IMG/VR virus record: IMGVR_UViG_3300021185_003145
Span: 1-64,000 of that record
DNA from: a virus
Strand: one strand, 5' to 3'
DNA: 64,000 bases
Made by a program: the position numbers and the translations under genes. The notes under the pieces were generated by a model. It made no database searches. It saw only the letters and a program-made list of their open reading frames with translations, and was not told where the DNA came from. Shown here piece by piece: positions 32,987-43,400 of the stretch (positions are counted from its first letter, which is position 1; every line of letters begins with the position of its first letter).

Positions 32987-34552
32987 CTACATCAATATAA
33001 AAGGCATTGGTTCTATTATATCATCAAGGTGATCTTTCATTCGTTCTTCAATACTAGCATCATAATTACGAACTACATTTGTCATTCGTATTGCTAGTAA
33101 TAAACTCATTACTAAATCATCTTTCTCTCCAGGCTTTGCACTATAACTATTTCCAGTGGCAACAAAGCATTTCATTTCACTAATAAGACTTTTACTATTA
33201 AGATTAAGTCGTTTAGTTTCTATTAAAGATTTCATTTTTGCACAAGCAGATAACTTACTTCGATGTGTTGTATTAAACCCTTTACGGAATCTTTTTGCAT
33301 TTCCGTGTGCTCGCGGTTCGCTCAAAAATACTCCAGGTATATTTTCTTCTCCAATTTCAGCAATACTAACAAGTGCAGCCTCTCCTAGTGTATTATTTTC
33401 AACACTATAATAGACATCATTTGGCTCGCCGATGCACTCAGCCAAGTATCCACATATTTCTCTCATAATTGCTACTTGTTGTGTTATTGGTGTTTTATTA
33501 TGCATCCACTCGGCTACTTGTACTAAATTAGGCAATTCAAGTATTTGTATTGCACTATTGTCCCCTCCTGTTCCTAAACTAGGATCTAGTGCAACCATAT
33601 AAGTTTGTCCTTTGACTGGCTTTTTATACCAACGTACTTGTCCTTGCTTTTCAATTGGATCTGAGCCATCAAGTTCTGCTAGTCTAACTGGATTAATTAA
33701 TGTTTCTTCGTAGATAATAGGTTCGCATTCCATTTCACGTCTGAAACGTTCATCGCCAATTCTACCACGTTCTTCTATTGCCCACTGCTCATCTCTGTCT
33801 GGGTGCTCTTGCCACAAGCATTTGTAAGGAGCAAATCCGTTTGTTCCTGAATCACTTTCGTTACCATACTCATCAATGTTATCGTTTGCTTGTGTCCACA
33901 ACAACCAAAACTGATCTTCATCACTGTTAGGTGTACTTGTAATAATTGCACTACCACCTGTTGCTAGTGTAGGAGATATTGATGTCCAAAATTCTGTAGC
34001 AATAGTATTACGAACAAATGCAAACTCATCACAGTATAATAATGTTATGGACATACCACGTCCGGTATTTTCTGTTGTTGCTTGTGCTACAATTCTACTT
34101 CCGTTTTCAAATTCAATTGAACCTTTGTTGTAGTTTGTAACACCTGCTCTAATATGATCAGGGCATAGTTCATATGCATAACGTATACGTTGCATAATCT
34201 CTTGAGCTCCACTAAACTTATGTGCCGCAATAAGTATTGTACTATCAGCAATAAACATTGCATGCCATAACAAGTAACCAGCGGCAGTAGTTGTTTTACC
34301 CATTTGTCGACTCAGTAAATTAATACTGAAACGATTTTTGTGATAACTATTAACGAGAGACTCTTGAAACTCAAAAGGCTTGTACAACATTTTTCCTTGG
34401 ACTGGATGTTGTATGTGAAAATAATTTGACATAAAATAGTTAGGACCGTTATCAGTGTTTGCACACTTTATAAATTCTTCTAATTGTCCTTCAGAAAACT
34501 TCTGGCTTTGGTGGGCTCTTTTTACTAAAACGCCATCTAAACTCTTGCTCAT
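32987..34552 (-). CDS. 17: Large terminase subunit gp17
   Basis: A 521-residue packaging motor. The N-terminal ATPase has Walker A SRQMGKTT (81-88), Walker B TLLYCDE (171-177) and the coupling motif ITSTPNS. The C-terminal RNase-H-like nuclease begins at YMVALDPSLGTGGDNS with the metal-binding Asp and continues to VENNTLG. It is shorter than T4 gp17 (610) mainly at the N-terminus. A late box lies at 34591. Confidence 0.95.
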   Translation of the reverse strand: MSKSLDGVLVKRAHQSQKFSEGQLEEFIKCANTDNGPNYFMSNYFHIQHPVQGKMLYKPFEFQESLVNSYHKNRFSINLLSRQMGKTTTAAGYLLWHAMFIADSTILIAAHKFSGAQEIMQRIRYAYELCPDHIRAGVTNYNKGSIEFENGSRIVAQATTENTGRGMSITLLYCDEFAFVRNTIATEFWTSISPTLATGGSAIITSTPNSDEDQFWLLWTQANDNIDEYGNESDSGTNGFAPYKCLWQEHPDRDEQWAIEERGRIGDERFRREMECEPIIYEETLINPVRLAELDGSDPIEKQGQVRWYKKPVKGQTYMVALDPSLGTGGDNSAIQILELPNLVQVAEWMHNKTPITQQVAIMREICGYLAECIGEPNDVYYSVENNTLGEAALVSIAEIGEENIPGVFLSEPRAHGNAKRFRKGFNTTHRSKLSACAKMKSLIETKRLNLNSKSLISEMKCFVATGNSYSAKPGEKDDLVMSLLLAIRMTNVVRNYDASIEERMKDHLDDIIEPMPFILM

Positions 34553-34590
34553 TTGTTTCTCTCATTGTATAATGTATACATATTATAACT

Positions 34591-34597
34591 TATTTAT
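34591..34597 (-). promoter_or_regulatory. Late promoter-like box ATAAATA for gp17
   Basis: CGATAAATAAG on the minus strand, 39 bases before the gp17 ATG. Confidence 0.6.
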
Positions 34598-34608
34598 CGG
34601 TAAAAATT

Positions 34609-35163
34609 GTGAGTGATTGCTTAGTATTAAATGGTAACTATCAGCCGTTGAGTTTACTACCATTAAGTGTAGTAGGCTGGCAACAGGCTGTTAAATTATA
34701 TTTCTTAGATCGGGTTAGGATCATTGAAACGTATGATGACTGGCAAGTACACAGTCCTAATATGGATTTTAAAGTACCTGCTCTTGTGGCATTACGAAAA
34801 TACTACCCTGTGCAAAAACAAATAAGATTCACTCGTTATAATTTATTTTTACGTGATATGTATCAGTGTCAATATTGTGCTGATACTTTTCCTACTATTG
34901 AATTAACTGTTGACCATGTACTTCCACTAAGCAAAGGTGGAAAAACAAATTGGCAAAATTGTGTTAGTGCTTGTAAAAAATGTAATACAAAAAAAGGTAA
35001 TACTGTTGGGCAAATGATTCCTATCAGAAAAACGTTTACACCGGATTACTTTAACTTATCTAGTATTAGACGCAAGAGACCATTTACTGTACGACACAGT
35101 AGTTGGTTAGAATATATTGGAAACGTAGATGACTTTAAGTTTAGTAAGGATTCTCACCAGTAA
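34609..35163 (+). CDS. HNH endonuclease (HNH_5-like)
   Basis: A 184-residue protein starting at GTG 34609. An N-terminal module (LVLNGNYQPLSLLPLSVVGW, AVKLYFLDRV) typical of bacterial stand-alone HNH proteins precedes the HNH site: CQYC (87-90), DHVLPLSKGGKTNW (D102, H103) and C122/C125 in ACKKCN. It lies on the plus strand beside gp17 and between terminase-region genes, a usual site for free-standing homing-type nucleases. It converges with the 35141 gene. Confidence 0.88.
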   Translation: MSDCLVLNGNYQPLSLLPLSVVGWQQAVKLYFLDRVRIIETYDDWQVHSPNMDFKVPALVALRKYYPVQKQIRFTRYNLFLRDMYQCQYCADTFPTIELTVDHVLPLSKGGKTNWQNCVSACKKCNTKKGNTVGQMIPIRKTFTPDYFNLSSIRRKRPFTVRHSSWLEYIGNVDDFKFSKDSHQ

Positions 35164-35347
35164 GATGTGTTTGTGCAAACCATAATTTAAACCATTCAGG
35201 TGTTCCTGGTTTAATATTTTTCTTCTTCATATGTTTAGATTTTTTATCTCCCACATAAGAGAGATTCTCACTATAAGGGGTCAAACCTTTATACGATTCA
35301 ACCCCTGCTAGTTTTTTTAAATTTTTTAACTCTTCTTCAAAAGTCAT
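35141..35347 (-). CDS. Small conserved virion-region protein
   Basis: A 68-residue basic protein. The N-terminus LKNLKKLAGV carries the LAG(L/V) motif seen in other head-related proteins here. The C-terminus NIKPGTPEWFKLWFAQTHLTG is well kept in marine T4-like phages (core GTPEWFKLWFAQ). It overlaps the HNH gene end. Function unknown. Confidence 0.7.
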   Translation of the reverse strand: MTFEEELKNLKKLAGVESYKGLTPYSENLSYVGDKKSKHMKKKNIKPGTPEWFKLWFAQTHLTGENPY

Positions 35348-35348
35348 T

Positions 35349-36503
35349 TTACTTCGACATAAGTGCCTGTAGTTGGTCTGCCAATTTTGCTGCCAGTGGG
35401 TTATCCCCCGGACCCTCTTTTCTAGTGTGGGCTTTTGGCCCGTTTAGTCCTCCGGACAATTTGTTTAATTGCATATCCGCATCCATGTAATCTTCGTCTG
35501 GTGAGTTAGAATACTCGTCCAGTGCTTTTGTTGCCTGTGTATCTGCCTGTAAGCCCGCTAAGGACATAAGTGATGCTAAGTCATCGACTGCAACTTCTAC
35601 TGTTTCTTGTACGTCTGCTTCTTCAACAGTTTCTGCTTCTTCTACAGATTCACCAATGCCGTACATAAACAACTTGCTGTATACTTCTGGATGATCTTGT
35701 TTGATTGCATATTTAATGTCTTGCATAAATTTTTCTCTCATTGCGGTATCACCTGAAGAAGCCATAGCGACAATATCATCACCATCAGCATTAGCATTTT
35801 TCATAAGATTTTCTAATGCTTCGATTGAATCCTCAATATCATCAATCATAATATATGAATAATCATACGGGTCACCTTGCATTAATTCTCTTTCTACTTC
35901 TTCGTCACTCATGCCTTTTGCTTTGAGTTCTGCTTTAGCCTCAGCCTCTCCATCATAGTACTCTTTTTGATCTGCTTTATAAGACATTAAAAGTTTTTTT
36001 AAGGCAGGTGCAACCATATCAAGTGTTACACTATCTCTATCAATATTTGATAATTCTTCTTCACGACCAGTGTTAGTAACTTCTTCAGATGCTTCATCAA
36101 CAACTTCTTCTGTTGCTACTTCATCAGATTCAAAACTAGCATTCATCTCATGGTGTCTACGATAGTCATCTACAAACTCTTTTATTTGATCTGCATCTAA
36201 GAAACGTACTATTTCTTGGAATATAGGATGATCTGGATCGCAACCTACTTCATCACATAAGTCCATAATAGGATCAGCGGCAGTACCTACTGCTTCTGTT
36301 TCAACGCTTTCATTTGATTCATTTGCTTCTTTAGAATCGTCCCAAAATTTGCCGGCTTCTTCAGCACTACCAAATGTTTTTGAATGCATGTCAATAAAAT
36401 CTTTTCTGCTATTATCTTGTGCTTCAATATCTAAATCAGACATTCTACTTTCAGATACATCTTTTTCCATGCCTGAATATTTTAATAAGGTTTCTAAATC
36501 CAT
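35349..36503 (-). CDS. Acidic protein between gp16 and gp17, head-core-like
   Basis: A 384-residue, very acidic helical protein (many Glu/Asp runs such as EEAETVEEADVQE). It starts MDLETLLKYSGM and contains LASLMSLAGLQ, both variants of the LAGL motif. The C-terminal part carries a short GPKAHTRKEGPGDNPLA tail. Composition resembles prohead core proteins. No enzymatic motif. Confidence 0.65.
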   Translation of the reverse strand: MDLETLLKYSGMEKDVSESRMSDLDIEAQDNSRKDFIDMHSKTFGSAEEAGKFWDDSKEANESNESVETEAVGTAADPIMDLCDEVGCDPDHPIFQEIVRFLDADQIKEFVDDYRRHHEMNASFESDEVATEEVVDEASEEVTNTGREEELSNIDRDSVTLDMVAPALKKLLMSYKADQKEYYDGEAEAKAELKAKGMSDEEVERELMQGDPYDYSYIMIDDIEDSIEALENLMKNANADGDDIVAMASSGDTAMREKFMQDIKYAIKQDHPEVYSKLFMYGIGESVEEAETVEEADVQETVEVAVDDLASLMSLAGLQADTQATKALDEYSNSPDEDYMDADMQLNKLSGGLNGPKAHTRKEGPGDNPLAAKLADQLQALMSK

Positions 36504-36504
36504 G

Positions 36505-37014
36505 TTACTTTCCTGCTTTTTCTTTTTTGGCTATTTCTACTTCCGGAGTACCACGCTCTAATTCTTTAAGCATGTTCTCGTTATATTTGTCACCAAATGT
36601 TGGGTCATCTTTACTATCTTCATAGTCGCTATCAAGTAAAGGCTCATATTCTTTTTCTTTGGCATTAGCCGCTTCTTCACGTGCAATTTCTTCCGGGTGC
36701 TCAGCGTTAATAACAACTAAGTGCGACCCTGAAAGTCCAGCATATTCGGCTAACTCATTTCTTAATATTGCAGAAGTACAAGGATAATTTACAGTAACGT
36801 CAATCATGCTAACTTCTGAATTCTTTAATGTTTGGAAATCCATTGGATGTTCCTGAATAGGAGTTGTTTTTGGCTTACTCATGTCAGTTACACTGTACTT
36901 TCCGAGCACCATTTCAATTCTATCAATGTGCTGATCTTCAAGAGTGCCGGCATATTTTATACGGAATTTGTATTCTTTTTTACTTTCCGTTAAGTATTGT
37001 TGAAATGTTTTCAT
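36505..37014 (-). CDS. Probable internal head protein with T4-like capsid-targeting sequence
   Basis: A 169-residue protein starting MKTFQQYLTES. T4 internal proteins and Alt begin with the capsid-targeting sequence MKTYQEFIAE, cleaved by gp21; here the same pattern ends LTE, a good (L/I)xE cleavage site. The rest is mixed alpha/beta (EYKFRIKYAGTLEDQ, VTVNYPCTSAILRNELAEYA). I infer packaging into the prohead. A late box lies 29 bases upstream and AGAGGT precedes the ATG. Confidence 0.72.
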   Translation of the reverse strand: MKTFQQYLTESKKEYKFRIKYAGTLEDQHIDRIEMVLGKYSVTDMSKPKTTPIQEHPMDFQTLKNSEVSMIDVTVNYPCTSAILRNELAEYAGLSGSHLVVINAEHPEEIAREEAANAKEKEYEPLLDSDYEDSKDDPTFGDKYNENMLKELERGTPEVEIAKKEKAGK

Positions 37015-37041
37015 TTTATCCAGACCTCTATGTAATATAAG

Positions 37042-37530
37042 TTATTTATCGTTTTTCATTAGTTTTTCTAATAAAGCATTTCTATCTAAAACCACTGCAT
37101 CACCGTCGGATTCGCTGGTTCCGTCATGTCTTGCTTGTACTTGATCAATTCTTGCTTTCTTTAATTGCAAATCAATCATTTTTAATTTTCTATCAATTTT
37201 TGCACCTTTGGCATTTAACGCAGTATCAAGCATTCTGGCTGCAGTACTAAAAATATCGCCGGCATATCTTGCTTCTACGTTCATACCTAAATCCATTAGG
37301 TCTTTAAATGTATCTTTGGCAGTATCTGCAATATCGTCCATTTCGCCATCACTTGCTTCAAGGTTTTCTACCATTGGCAGAGCGGCGTCAATTTTGTCTG
37401 CTTTGCTCATTGCATTTTGATAAGTTTCAGCGTCAGGCACAGGAATAACGTCCTGTTGTTCTGTGACTTTTTCTTCTTCTACTTTATCAGCAGGTGCTAA
37501 ATTTAATAAATCTTCTAATTTTTTTGTCAT
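37042..37530 (-). CDS. 16: Small terminase subunit gp16
   Basis: A 162-residue protein, nearly the T4 length (164). A disordered N-terminus (MTKKLEDLLNLAPADK) precedes a central coiled-coil pair (FKDLMDLGMNVEARYAGDIF, LKMIDLQLKKARIDQ) and a tail, as in gp16 rings that regulate gp17. It directly follows gp4. No other family fits as well, but identity is by architecture and context. Confidence 0.7.
   Translation of the reverse strand: MTKKLEDLLNLAPADKVEEEKVTEQQDVIPVPDAETYQNAMSKADKIDAALPMVENLEASDGEMDDIADTAKDTFKDLMDLGMNVEARYAGDIFSTAARMLDTALNAKGAKIDRKLKMIDLQLKKARIDQVQARHDGTSESDGDAVVLDRNALLEKLMKNDK
37043..37049 (-). promoter_or_regulatory. Late promoter-like box ATAAATA
   Basis: CGATAAATAAC on the minus strand in the gp16 tail, before the 37014 start. 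Confidence 0.6.
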
Positions 37531-37538
37531 ACAATTAC

Positions 37539-37976
37539 TTACCTTGCTTTACCTTTGTGGAAAATATCTTCTTCAGTAACAACTCTAAACTTAATACGTT
37601 GTTGTTTACACCATCTACTAGCGGCTTCCCATTTTGCCATATTAACAATAACTCGGGCTTGTGCCATTTGACTTTTACCTGCACTTTCCATTGTTGTTTC
37701 TTTTTTTGGCTTTACTTCAATGAGTTCTGCACTTTGTCTACCGTTTTTGTCTGAATATACAACTAAAAAGTCTGGAAGATATATTGATGCTTTTCCTGTA
37801 AGTGGATTTTTATACGGTATTTTTACACTTTCGCTTGACCATTGTGTTATGCCTGGATGATTATCACAAAATTGCATAAATGCCCATTCCCAACTACTAC
37901 GATAAGTAGGTTCTTTTAATCCAACATACTTTTCTGGAGACTTTAAAGTAAATTTACCTTGTGCAAATTTTGCCAT
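37539..37976 (-). CDS. 4: Head completion protein gp4 (TnsA-like nuclease fold)
   Basis: A 145-residue protein like T4 gp4/gp50 that finishes heads after packaging. Seen: YRSSWEWAFMQFCDNHP with the acidic residue, SESVKIPY, YLPDFLVVY (PD motif) and AELIEVKPK (ExK), a PD-(D/E)XK arrangement. The length agrees with T4's 150. It precedes gp16. Confidence 0.88.
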   Translation of the reverse strand: MAKFAQGKFTLKSPEKYVGLKEPTYRSSWEWAFMQFCDNHPGITQWSSESVKIPYKNPLTGKASIYLPDFLVVYSDKNGRQSAELIEVKPKKETTMESAGKSQMAQARVIVNMAKWEAASRWCKQQRIKFRVVTEEDIFHKGKAR

Positions 37977-37980
37977 CGGG

Positions 37981-38343
37981 CTAACTTAATATGTTACGAG
38001 CAACTAAATTGTTTGGAGATTGACTCTTGTTAAATCCTAGCATACTTGTATCGTTGCGTGTTTGGTTGAGTAAACTAATAATACTTTGTTGTATATCGTT
38101 TAATCCGTATTCTCTTAATTCATCAACAATTATCATTGGAGAATTACCTGTGTTAGTAGCAATGCTAATTACTGTGTCTGTTAAACTATTTGCAATCTCA
38201 TTGTTTCCTTCAGTTTTATCTAAAAAGAAACCTAGCACTGCATCATACTCACCCGAAGTAACTGTAACGTTCTCGTTGGTATTATACGAGTTAAACACAT
38301 CTGTTTCTGTTACTGTTGTTGTATTTGCTGGTAAATTAGCCAT
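37981..38343 (-). CDS. Conserved virion protein, unknown
   Basis: A 120-residue protein (MANLPANTTTVTETDVFNSY, YDAVLGFFLDKTEGNNEIANSL, DELREYGLNDIQQSIISLLN). T4-like cyanophages have related virion proteins in the tail/head-completion cluster. AGAGGT precedes the ATG. Possibly a structural or tail-assembly factor. Confidence 0.7.
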   Translation of the reverse strand: MANLPANTTTVTETDVFNSYNTNENVTVTSGEYDAVLGFFLDKTEGNNEIANSLTDTVISIATNTGNSPMIIVDELREYGLNDIQQSIISLLNQTRNDTSMLGFNKSQSPNNLVARNILS

Positions 38344-38352
38344 TTATACCTC

Positions 38353-39762
38353 TTATGTTGCTACTGCTGTTGGTAAGCCTTTAGTTACTTTTGTAACTCC
38401 TTTAGGACTTGCACCAAGATTTTTGCCAAATGCTTTTCCTAGTTCACCTTTAAACGATCCTGGTCCACTACCACTCATAAAATCTTGTGCTTTTCCTAAG
38501 TCATTTTGAAAGTTTGTTTGAAAGTCTGGATTGTCAACAAATCCACTTAAATTACCAAAGGACTTAGGTAAAGATCCTGTTACTTTTCCAACTAAACTAA
38601 ATGCCTGCGAGGACATATCTTCTAAAGACTGTAAATTAAACTTTCCAAGTGCGTTTGCTAATGGTTGCTTTAAGTTAGCACCTACTTTAACACCGTTACT
38701 TGCTATCTTGTTCTGTGATGGTGGAATAAAGTTACCTGCAACTGTTCCAACTTTAGGTACGTTAGGTAAAGGATTGGCTCCGCCTGTTGATCCTGAACCG
38801 CTACTTGGAAACTTAAAATCACCTATTGGATTATTTCCTCTAAGTGCGTTTGTTGCCATACCTGTTAATTCTGATTTTAGCATACTTTTAAGATTAGCAC
38901 CTTTAAGATTTTGAGCTCCTCTTAAACCAGTAACAACTGCTCCTGCTATATTTCCGCCTGATAAATCACTTCCTATACTACCTACCGCATCAACAACTCC
39001 ACCAGGACCAAATACACTAGTAGTACCGCCTCCTTGTGGTGTTAATGGACTAGAAGCCTTATCATAATGCATTTCACCAAAACCTGCTGGGCCATCGCCT
39101 GCTACAAGTCCTGACTTGTATTTAACAGTTTCAAACTTTACAGTCATTGAATTTTCCATTAATCCTTGACTGTCTGCATAATCGTGCCTATCGTGTTCAA
39201 AACTTTGAATTATAGGATTAACTAACCAATATTCTGTGTACTTCTTTTGGTAGATACTATAAATTTTTATGTGACTAAAAAACTGTCCACTGTTACGATC
39301 TAGTCCCCAGTTTCTTGCTGAGTTTGGCATCTTTGTGTATGTGTCTTTTAGAGAATAAGTTCCGCCACTTTCATAGTTTGGATCGTTATTGTAAAAGGCA
39401 TAATACGCATACCACATATTACGAATAATATCACTGTTATCATCGTGAAATGTTAAACGTACAGGGTCATAGTTTATTTTATTATATGTATAACGCTTTC
39501 TGTTATACTGATTGTGTTCTGCTAACTCATAGGAGTATTTGGGCAAGTCTACGTTTTTTACGAGAAAACTTGCCTCTAATTGCTCACTTCCTGAAAAGGA
39601 AAATCCTAGTCCTGGGTTAATTCCAAAAGTACAATGGAATAAAAATCTATGCTTTGGAGCAAGACGGTAATTACCGTCAACAAAGGTTTTGGATGCATGT
39701 CGAAAATCTCGAACATTATCCCCAGTTGAAAGAGCGGTTAGAAAAGAGTTTAATACACTCAT
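38353..39762 (-). CDS. Tail-tube-related structural protein
   Basis: A 469-residue protein directly after gp19. Residues 1-225 have a tube/baseplate-hub-like layout (HRFLFHCTFGINPG, LVKNVDLPKYSYELAEHNQYNRKR, PVRLTFHDD, YWLVNPIIQSFEHDRHDYADSQ). The rest is Gly/Pro/Ser-rich and partly repetitive. Marine myoviruses carry it next to gp19, and it may correspond to the gp19-fold baseplate proteins gp48/gp54. T4 identity is not secure. Confidence 0.65.
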   Translation of the reverse strand: MSVLNSFLTALSTGDNVRDFRHASKTFVDGNYRLAPKHRFLFHCTFGINPGLGFSFSGSEQLEASFLVKNVDLPKYSYELAEHNQYNRKRYTYNKINYDPVRLTFHDDNSDIIRNMWYAYYAFYNNDPNYESGGTYSLKDTYTKMPNSARNWGLDRNSGQFFSHIKIYSIYQKKYTEYWLVNPIIQSFEHDRHDYADSQGLMENSMTVKFETVKYKSGLVAGDGPAGFGEMHYDKASSPLTPQGGGTTSVFGPGGVVDAVGSIGSDLSGGNIAGAVVTGLRGAQNLKGANLKSMLKSELTGMATNALRGNNPIGDFKFPSSGSGSTGGANPLPNVPKVGTVAGNFIPPSQNKIASNGVKVGANLKQPLANALGKFNLQSLEDMSSQAFSLVGKVTGSLPKSFGNLSGFVDNPDFQTNFQNDLGKAQDFMSGSGPGSFKGELGKAFGKNLGASPKGVTKVTKGLPTAVAT

Positions 39763-39780
39763 TACAAAATCCTGACTCTA

Positions 39781-40398
39781 TTAACCAGTAACAACCTCAC
39801 CAATTGTTCTTGCCACTGTAGCACCAACGCCAGCACCAATTGGTGTCTGTACTGCATTATCAAATCTAATTGTTAAGGCAATAGTTGCGGCTTCACTGCT
39901 TGAATAGTTTAAATCACCGTAGTTTACGTTTGAAATAAAGCAACCGTATAATTCCCAAGTCTCAAGTACGTTTGGTGCACTTGCTCCATTACCACCGTCT
40001 AATACTTCACAACGTGTGATAAACTTGAAATCAATACCAGATGCTGCACTTGACTGTTCCATCATATCAAACTGCTTTTGTGTTTGCTCACCAACTAGTT
40101 TTGCAACTTGACCTGATGCATCATCACGTAAGTTAACTGTTGTTGGATCCCAAGTGTGTTTACCTTGGATGTACACTTTACTGTTGTAGATATCAATCGG
40201 AACATCTTCAAATGTTACGGCTGGACGAGTAAAATCAATTACTTGTTTTGTTAATTCGCTACGTGGAGTTGAAACACCAAAGTTTTCAAAACTTACACGG
40301 AAGCGATACTTTAATTTTGGCATTAACAGGCCTTGAGCTGATGCGGACTGATCCGATGCTAAAGGTACTGTAAACTTGCTTAATGAACTTACTGACAT
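39781..40398 (-). CDS. 19: Tail tube protein gp19
   Basis: A 205-residue tube monomer. LKYRFRVSFENFGV, QVIDFTRPAVTFEDVPIDIYNSKVYI (shown in part: RPAVTFEDVPIDIYN), LETWELYGCFI and IALTIRFDNA mark the gp19 fold. The T4 protein is 163 residues. It follows gp18 and has a GTGACTAAATA late box with AGGAG upstream. Confidence 0.92.
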   Translation of the reverse strand: MSVSSLSKFTVPLASDQSASAQGLLMPKLKYRFRVSFENFGVSTPRSELTKQVIDFTRPAVTFEDVPIDIYNSKVYIQGKHTWDPTTVNLRDDASGQVAKLVGEQTQKQFDMMEQSSAASGIDFKFITRCEVLDGGNGASAPNVLETWELYGCFISNVNYGDLNYSSSEAATIALTIRFDNAVQTPIGAGVGATVARTIGEVVTG

Positions 40399-40420
40399 AT
40401 TTTTTGCTCCTGCTTATTAG

Positions 40421-40429
40421 TATTTAGTC
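40421..40429 (-). promoter_or_regulatory. Late box GTGACTAAATA for gp19
   Basis: Minus-strand TGACTAAATA, 23 bases before the gp19 ATG. Confidence 0.65.
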
Positions 40430-40464
40430 ACTTTTTTTACTGCTAATTCATACATCACAGACTC

Positions 40465-43400
40465 TTAAATAGAGCCTGTGTTTTGTATACGAACTGGAAT
40501 ATAAATGTATTCAACTGCCTTAACAGGTTCAACTGCAATATCAATATACAATTCGTTACGATCAATTCTATCGTTTGTGTTGTTTGATTCATCACAAACT
40601 ACTAGGTAATCGTATAAGCCTCTTTTTGCAACTAAGTCATTCATTAACTGTTCAACTACTTGTTTAACTTCATCTCTTGTTAACTTGTCGTTTGGTTCGA
40701 AAACAAACGGCTTAGTAATAACTGCTAGTCTTTCACGTACATATGCAACTAAACGTGCAACGTTAATACGATCTAATGCACTTGCAGTTGCTGTGCGTGT
40801 TTTGTTACCGTAGTTAAGTATTCCGTTACCCGGGAAGAATGATACTGGGTTAATACTGTTATCATACAATGTATCACGTAAACTTTCACGTACACCTGTT
40901 GCAACAAACTCACCTGTTACTGTATCTAAATATCCAAGTCCAGTAGCATTATCTACTACACCACGTCTTGTACCTGCTGGTGCAAACCATGGAAAACTTG
41001 CTTCATCGGAACGTATTAGTGTTCTTAAAATCATATGACTTGCTGGAACCATAATACTGTTTCCATCTAAGTCAGTTGAAATACCATGTGGATAAAACAC
41101 ACCCATATATGTATCTGCACTAACTAATCCGTCATCACCGTTATCTGATGCTAAGTTACTGTTTAACGCCCAGTTCTGGATATCAGTACTGTTTGCCGCT
41201 AATCTAAATGGTGTATCACCAATTATAAAGCCTGTGTTACGTCTATCATTGTTTAATGCAATCATGTTAGCCATTAGCTCTGGATAACCTGGTGCTGCCA
41301 TTACGTTAAAGTTTCTTTGATCTTCACGTAACTCACCACTTGTATCAATTACTGATTTCATTTTTTCTACAATAACTTGACGTACTGCGTTTCTACCCAT
41401 ATAAGGTGAACCATCAGTTTTGTTACCTGCAATACTTACCCATGCATCTGTTTCTGCTGGTAATACTTTACCTGGAAAATCATCTGCGTTAAAGTAATCT
41501 CTTCTAAACTCTTTAACATTGTAACTACTACGTCTTGTGTTAAACAATAGTGTACCACGTGGATAAAGTGCATTACTCGGTGCGTCTAAATCAACATCGT
41601 TATCTGTTAATAAACTTGCAATACTAGTAACTGTTCCTGTAACAACGTCTGTTGTTGTATCGCCCATATAACGTGCATCAGCAAATAAAATACCATCACT
41701 ACTTGTTTGATCGCCTTTATCAATTGCTACCCATTTGTTTTCACCATCAACTAGTTGATAACGTTTAATAAACGGATAGTTTTCTAAATCGCTTGTGTCA
41801 ATCCATAAATCACCAACTACTAATGCTGACTTGTCGCTTTGCTCTGTTGGAGCACTTGCACTTACAAACGGACCTTCTGGATTAGTTTGACTTAAATCAA
41901 AGCCTCTAGCATCTACAGTTACGTTTTGGTAACCTTTCCAGTCTGTACCATCGTGTATCATAATATCTACTTCGTTAGTAATATTCTGGTACCACATACG
42001 ACCGTTATCTGGATTTGCAGTAGGTTGTGTTGCACCTACAACGTATGTTAATGCTTGGAAATTACTTATAATAATTTCACCAGTTGTAACATCGTCTCTT
42101 GCATAACTGTTTGCACTAACTATGCCTGCATCTGCAATCGGTGTTCCTGTAGTTTCGTCTAATTTTACAAAACCACCTAAACTGTGTGTAATTGTAATTG
42201 CACCAGTATCTTCTAACTTTGCAGTAACATATGGAACAGCCGCTGCATTAAATTCTTGTACAAATAACTCTTTAGTTGTACCACTTAATGTAACTGATGC
42301 ACTTGATGTTGCTATTGTGTTTTTACCACTTGCAATAATTGTAAAGGCATCACTTGCAGTAAATGTTGGGCTAGTTAAGTTACCTGTAAGTACTGTTTCG
42401 CCTTTTACTTTACGCTCATATAACTTATATGTTATTTCACCTAATGTTGACTTTTCTGCTAACGCAATTACTTTGCCTGTAGCAACGTTTAATCCGCCGC
42501 CAATAGCATCAACGTCATACATTGCAGCCTCTTCTGACTTGTATAACTTAACACTTTTATCTGCAAATAAATCTGTTATTGAACTATATGCACTTACATC
42601 AATGTCTGCACCTGTGTTAGAATTTGTTGTTTTAATCCAAATACTTCCAGTTGGTCTTGATGCTGCATCACCGCTTCTCCATTCTGGAATTGAAGTGTGT
42701 GGATCAATGTTAATTGCTGGAATGTAAAAATCTCCTGCTGACATACCAATATCTGCTAATAATGTACCTGTTCCGCTAATAGCAATTTTTCCTGAAGCTG
42801 TACTTGCAGTTCCAAACAAACGAATGTTTCCTTCACTACTAAGTTGTGAAGTAACACCTGTAACAGCCGCTGCATTAATATCTGCTACCACTTGAGAAGC
42901 AGATGTGCCTGTCATTGATATAACATTACCATTAATTGTAATAGTATGTCCTATTGTTACTGTTGGATTTGTTTCTGTACCTTGTACTGCTGACCATGTG
43001 TTGTACCATGAATTAACACCAACAACTTGCCAACCTGCACTTGTCTTTAAGAAAAGTTTGTTGTTTGTTGTTGTAGTGTCAATGGCATAATCTGCTATTG
43101 AACCAATATGTGCTTTTGGAATACCACCATCCATATCAGTTGCCGCAGTAATTACTACCGGTACTTTATTAGTAAATGTTTGTGTACTTGAAGACCATTG
43201 AAAAATTCCCCATTTAGACTTTGTAGTGTTAAGCCAGTGTGTTCCGTTAGCCGGGTCACCTGCAGGACGTCCTGCACTTCCTGTTAACTGTCCTAAATCA
43301 ATGTCTGCACGAACGATATATGCTCTATTACTAACGCCTAATAAACTGTATGCTGACATTAAGCCATGCTCGTTTAGTTCATAGCCATGTAAAGCAGTTC

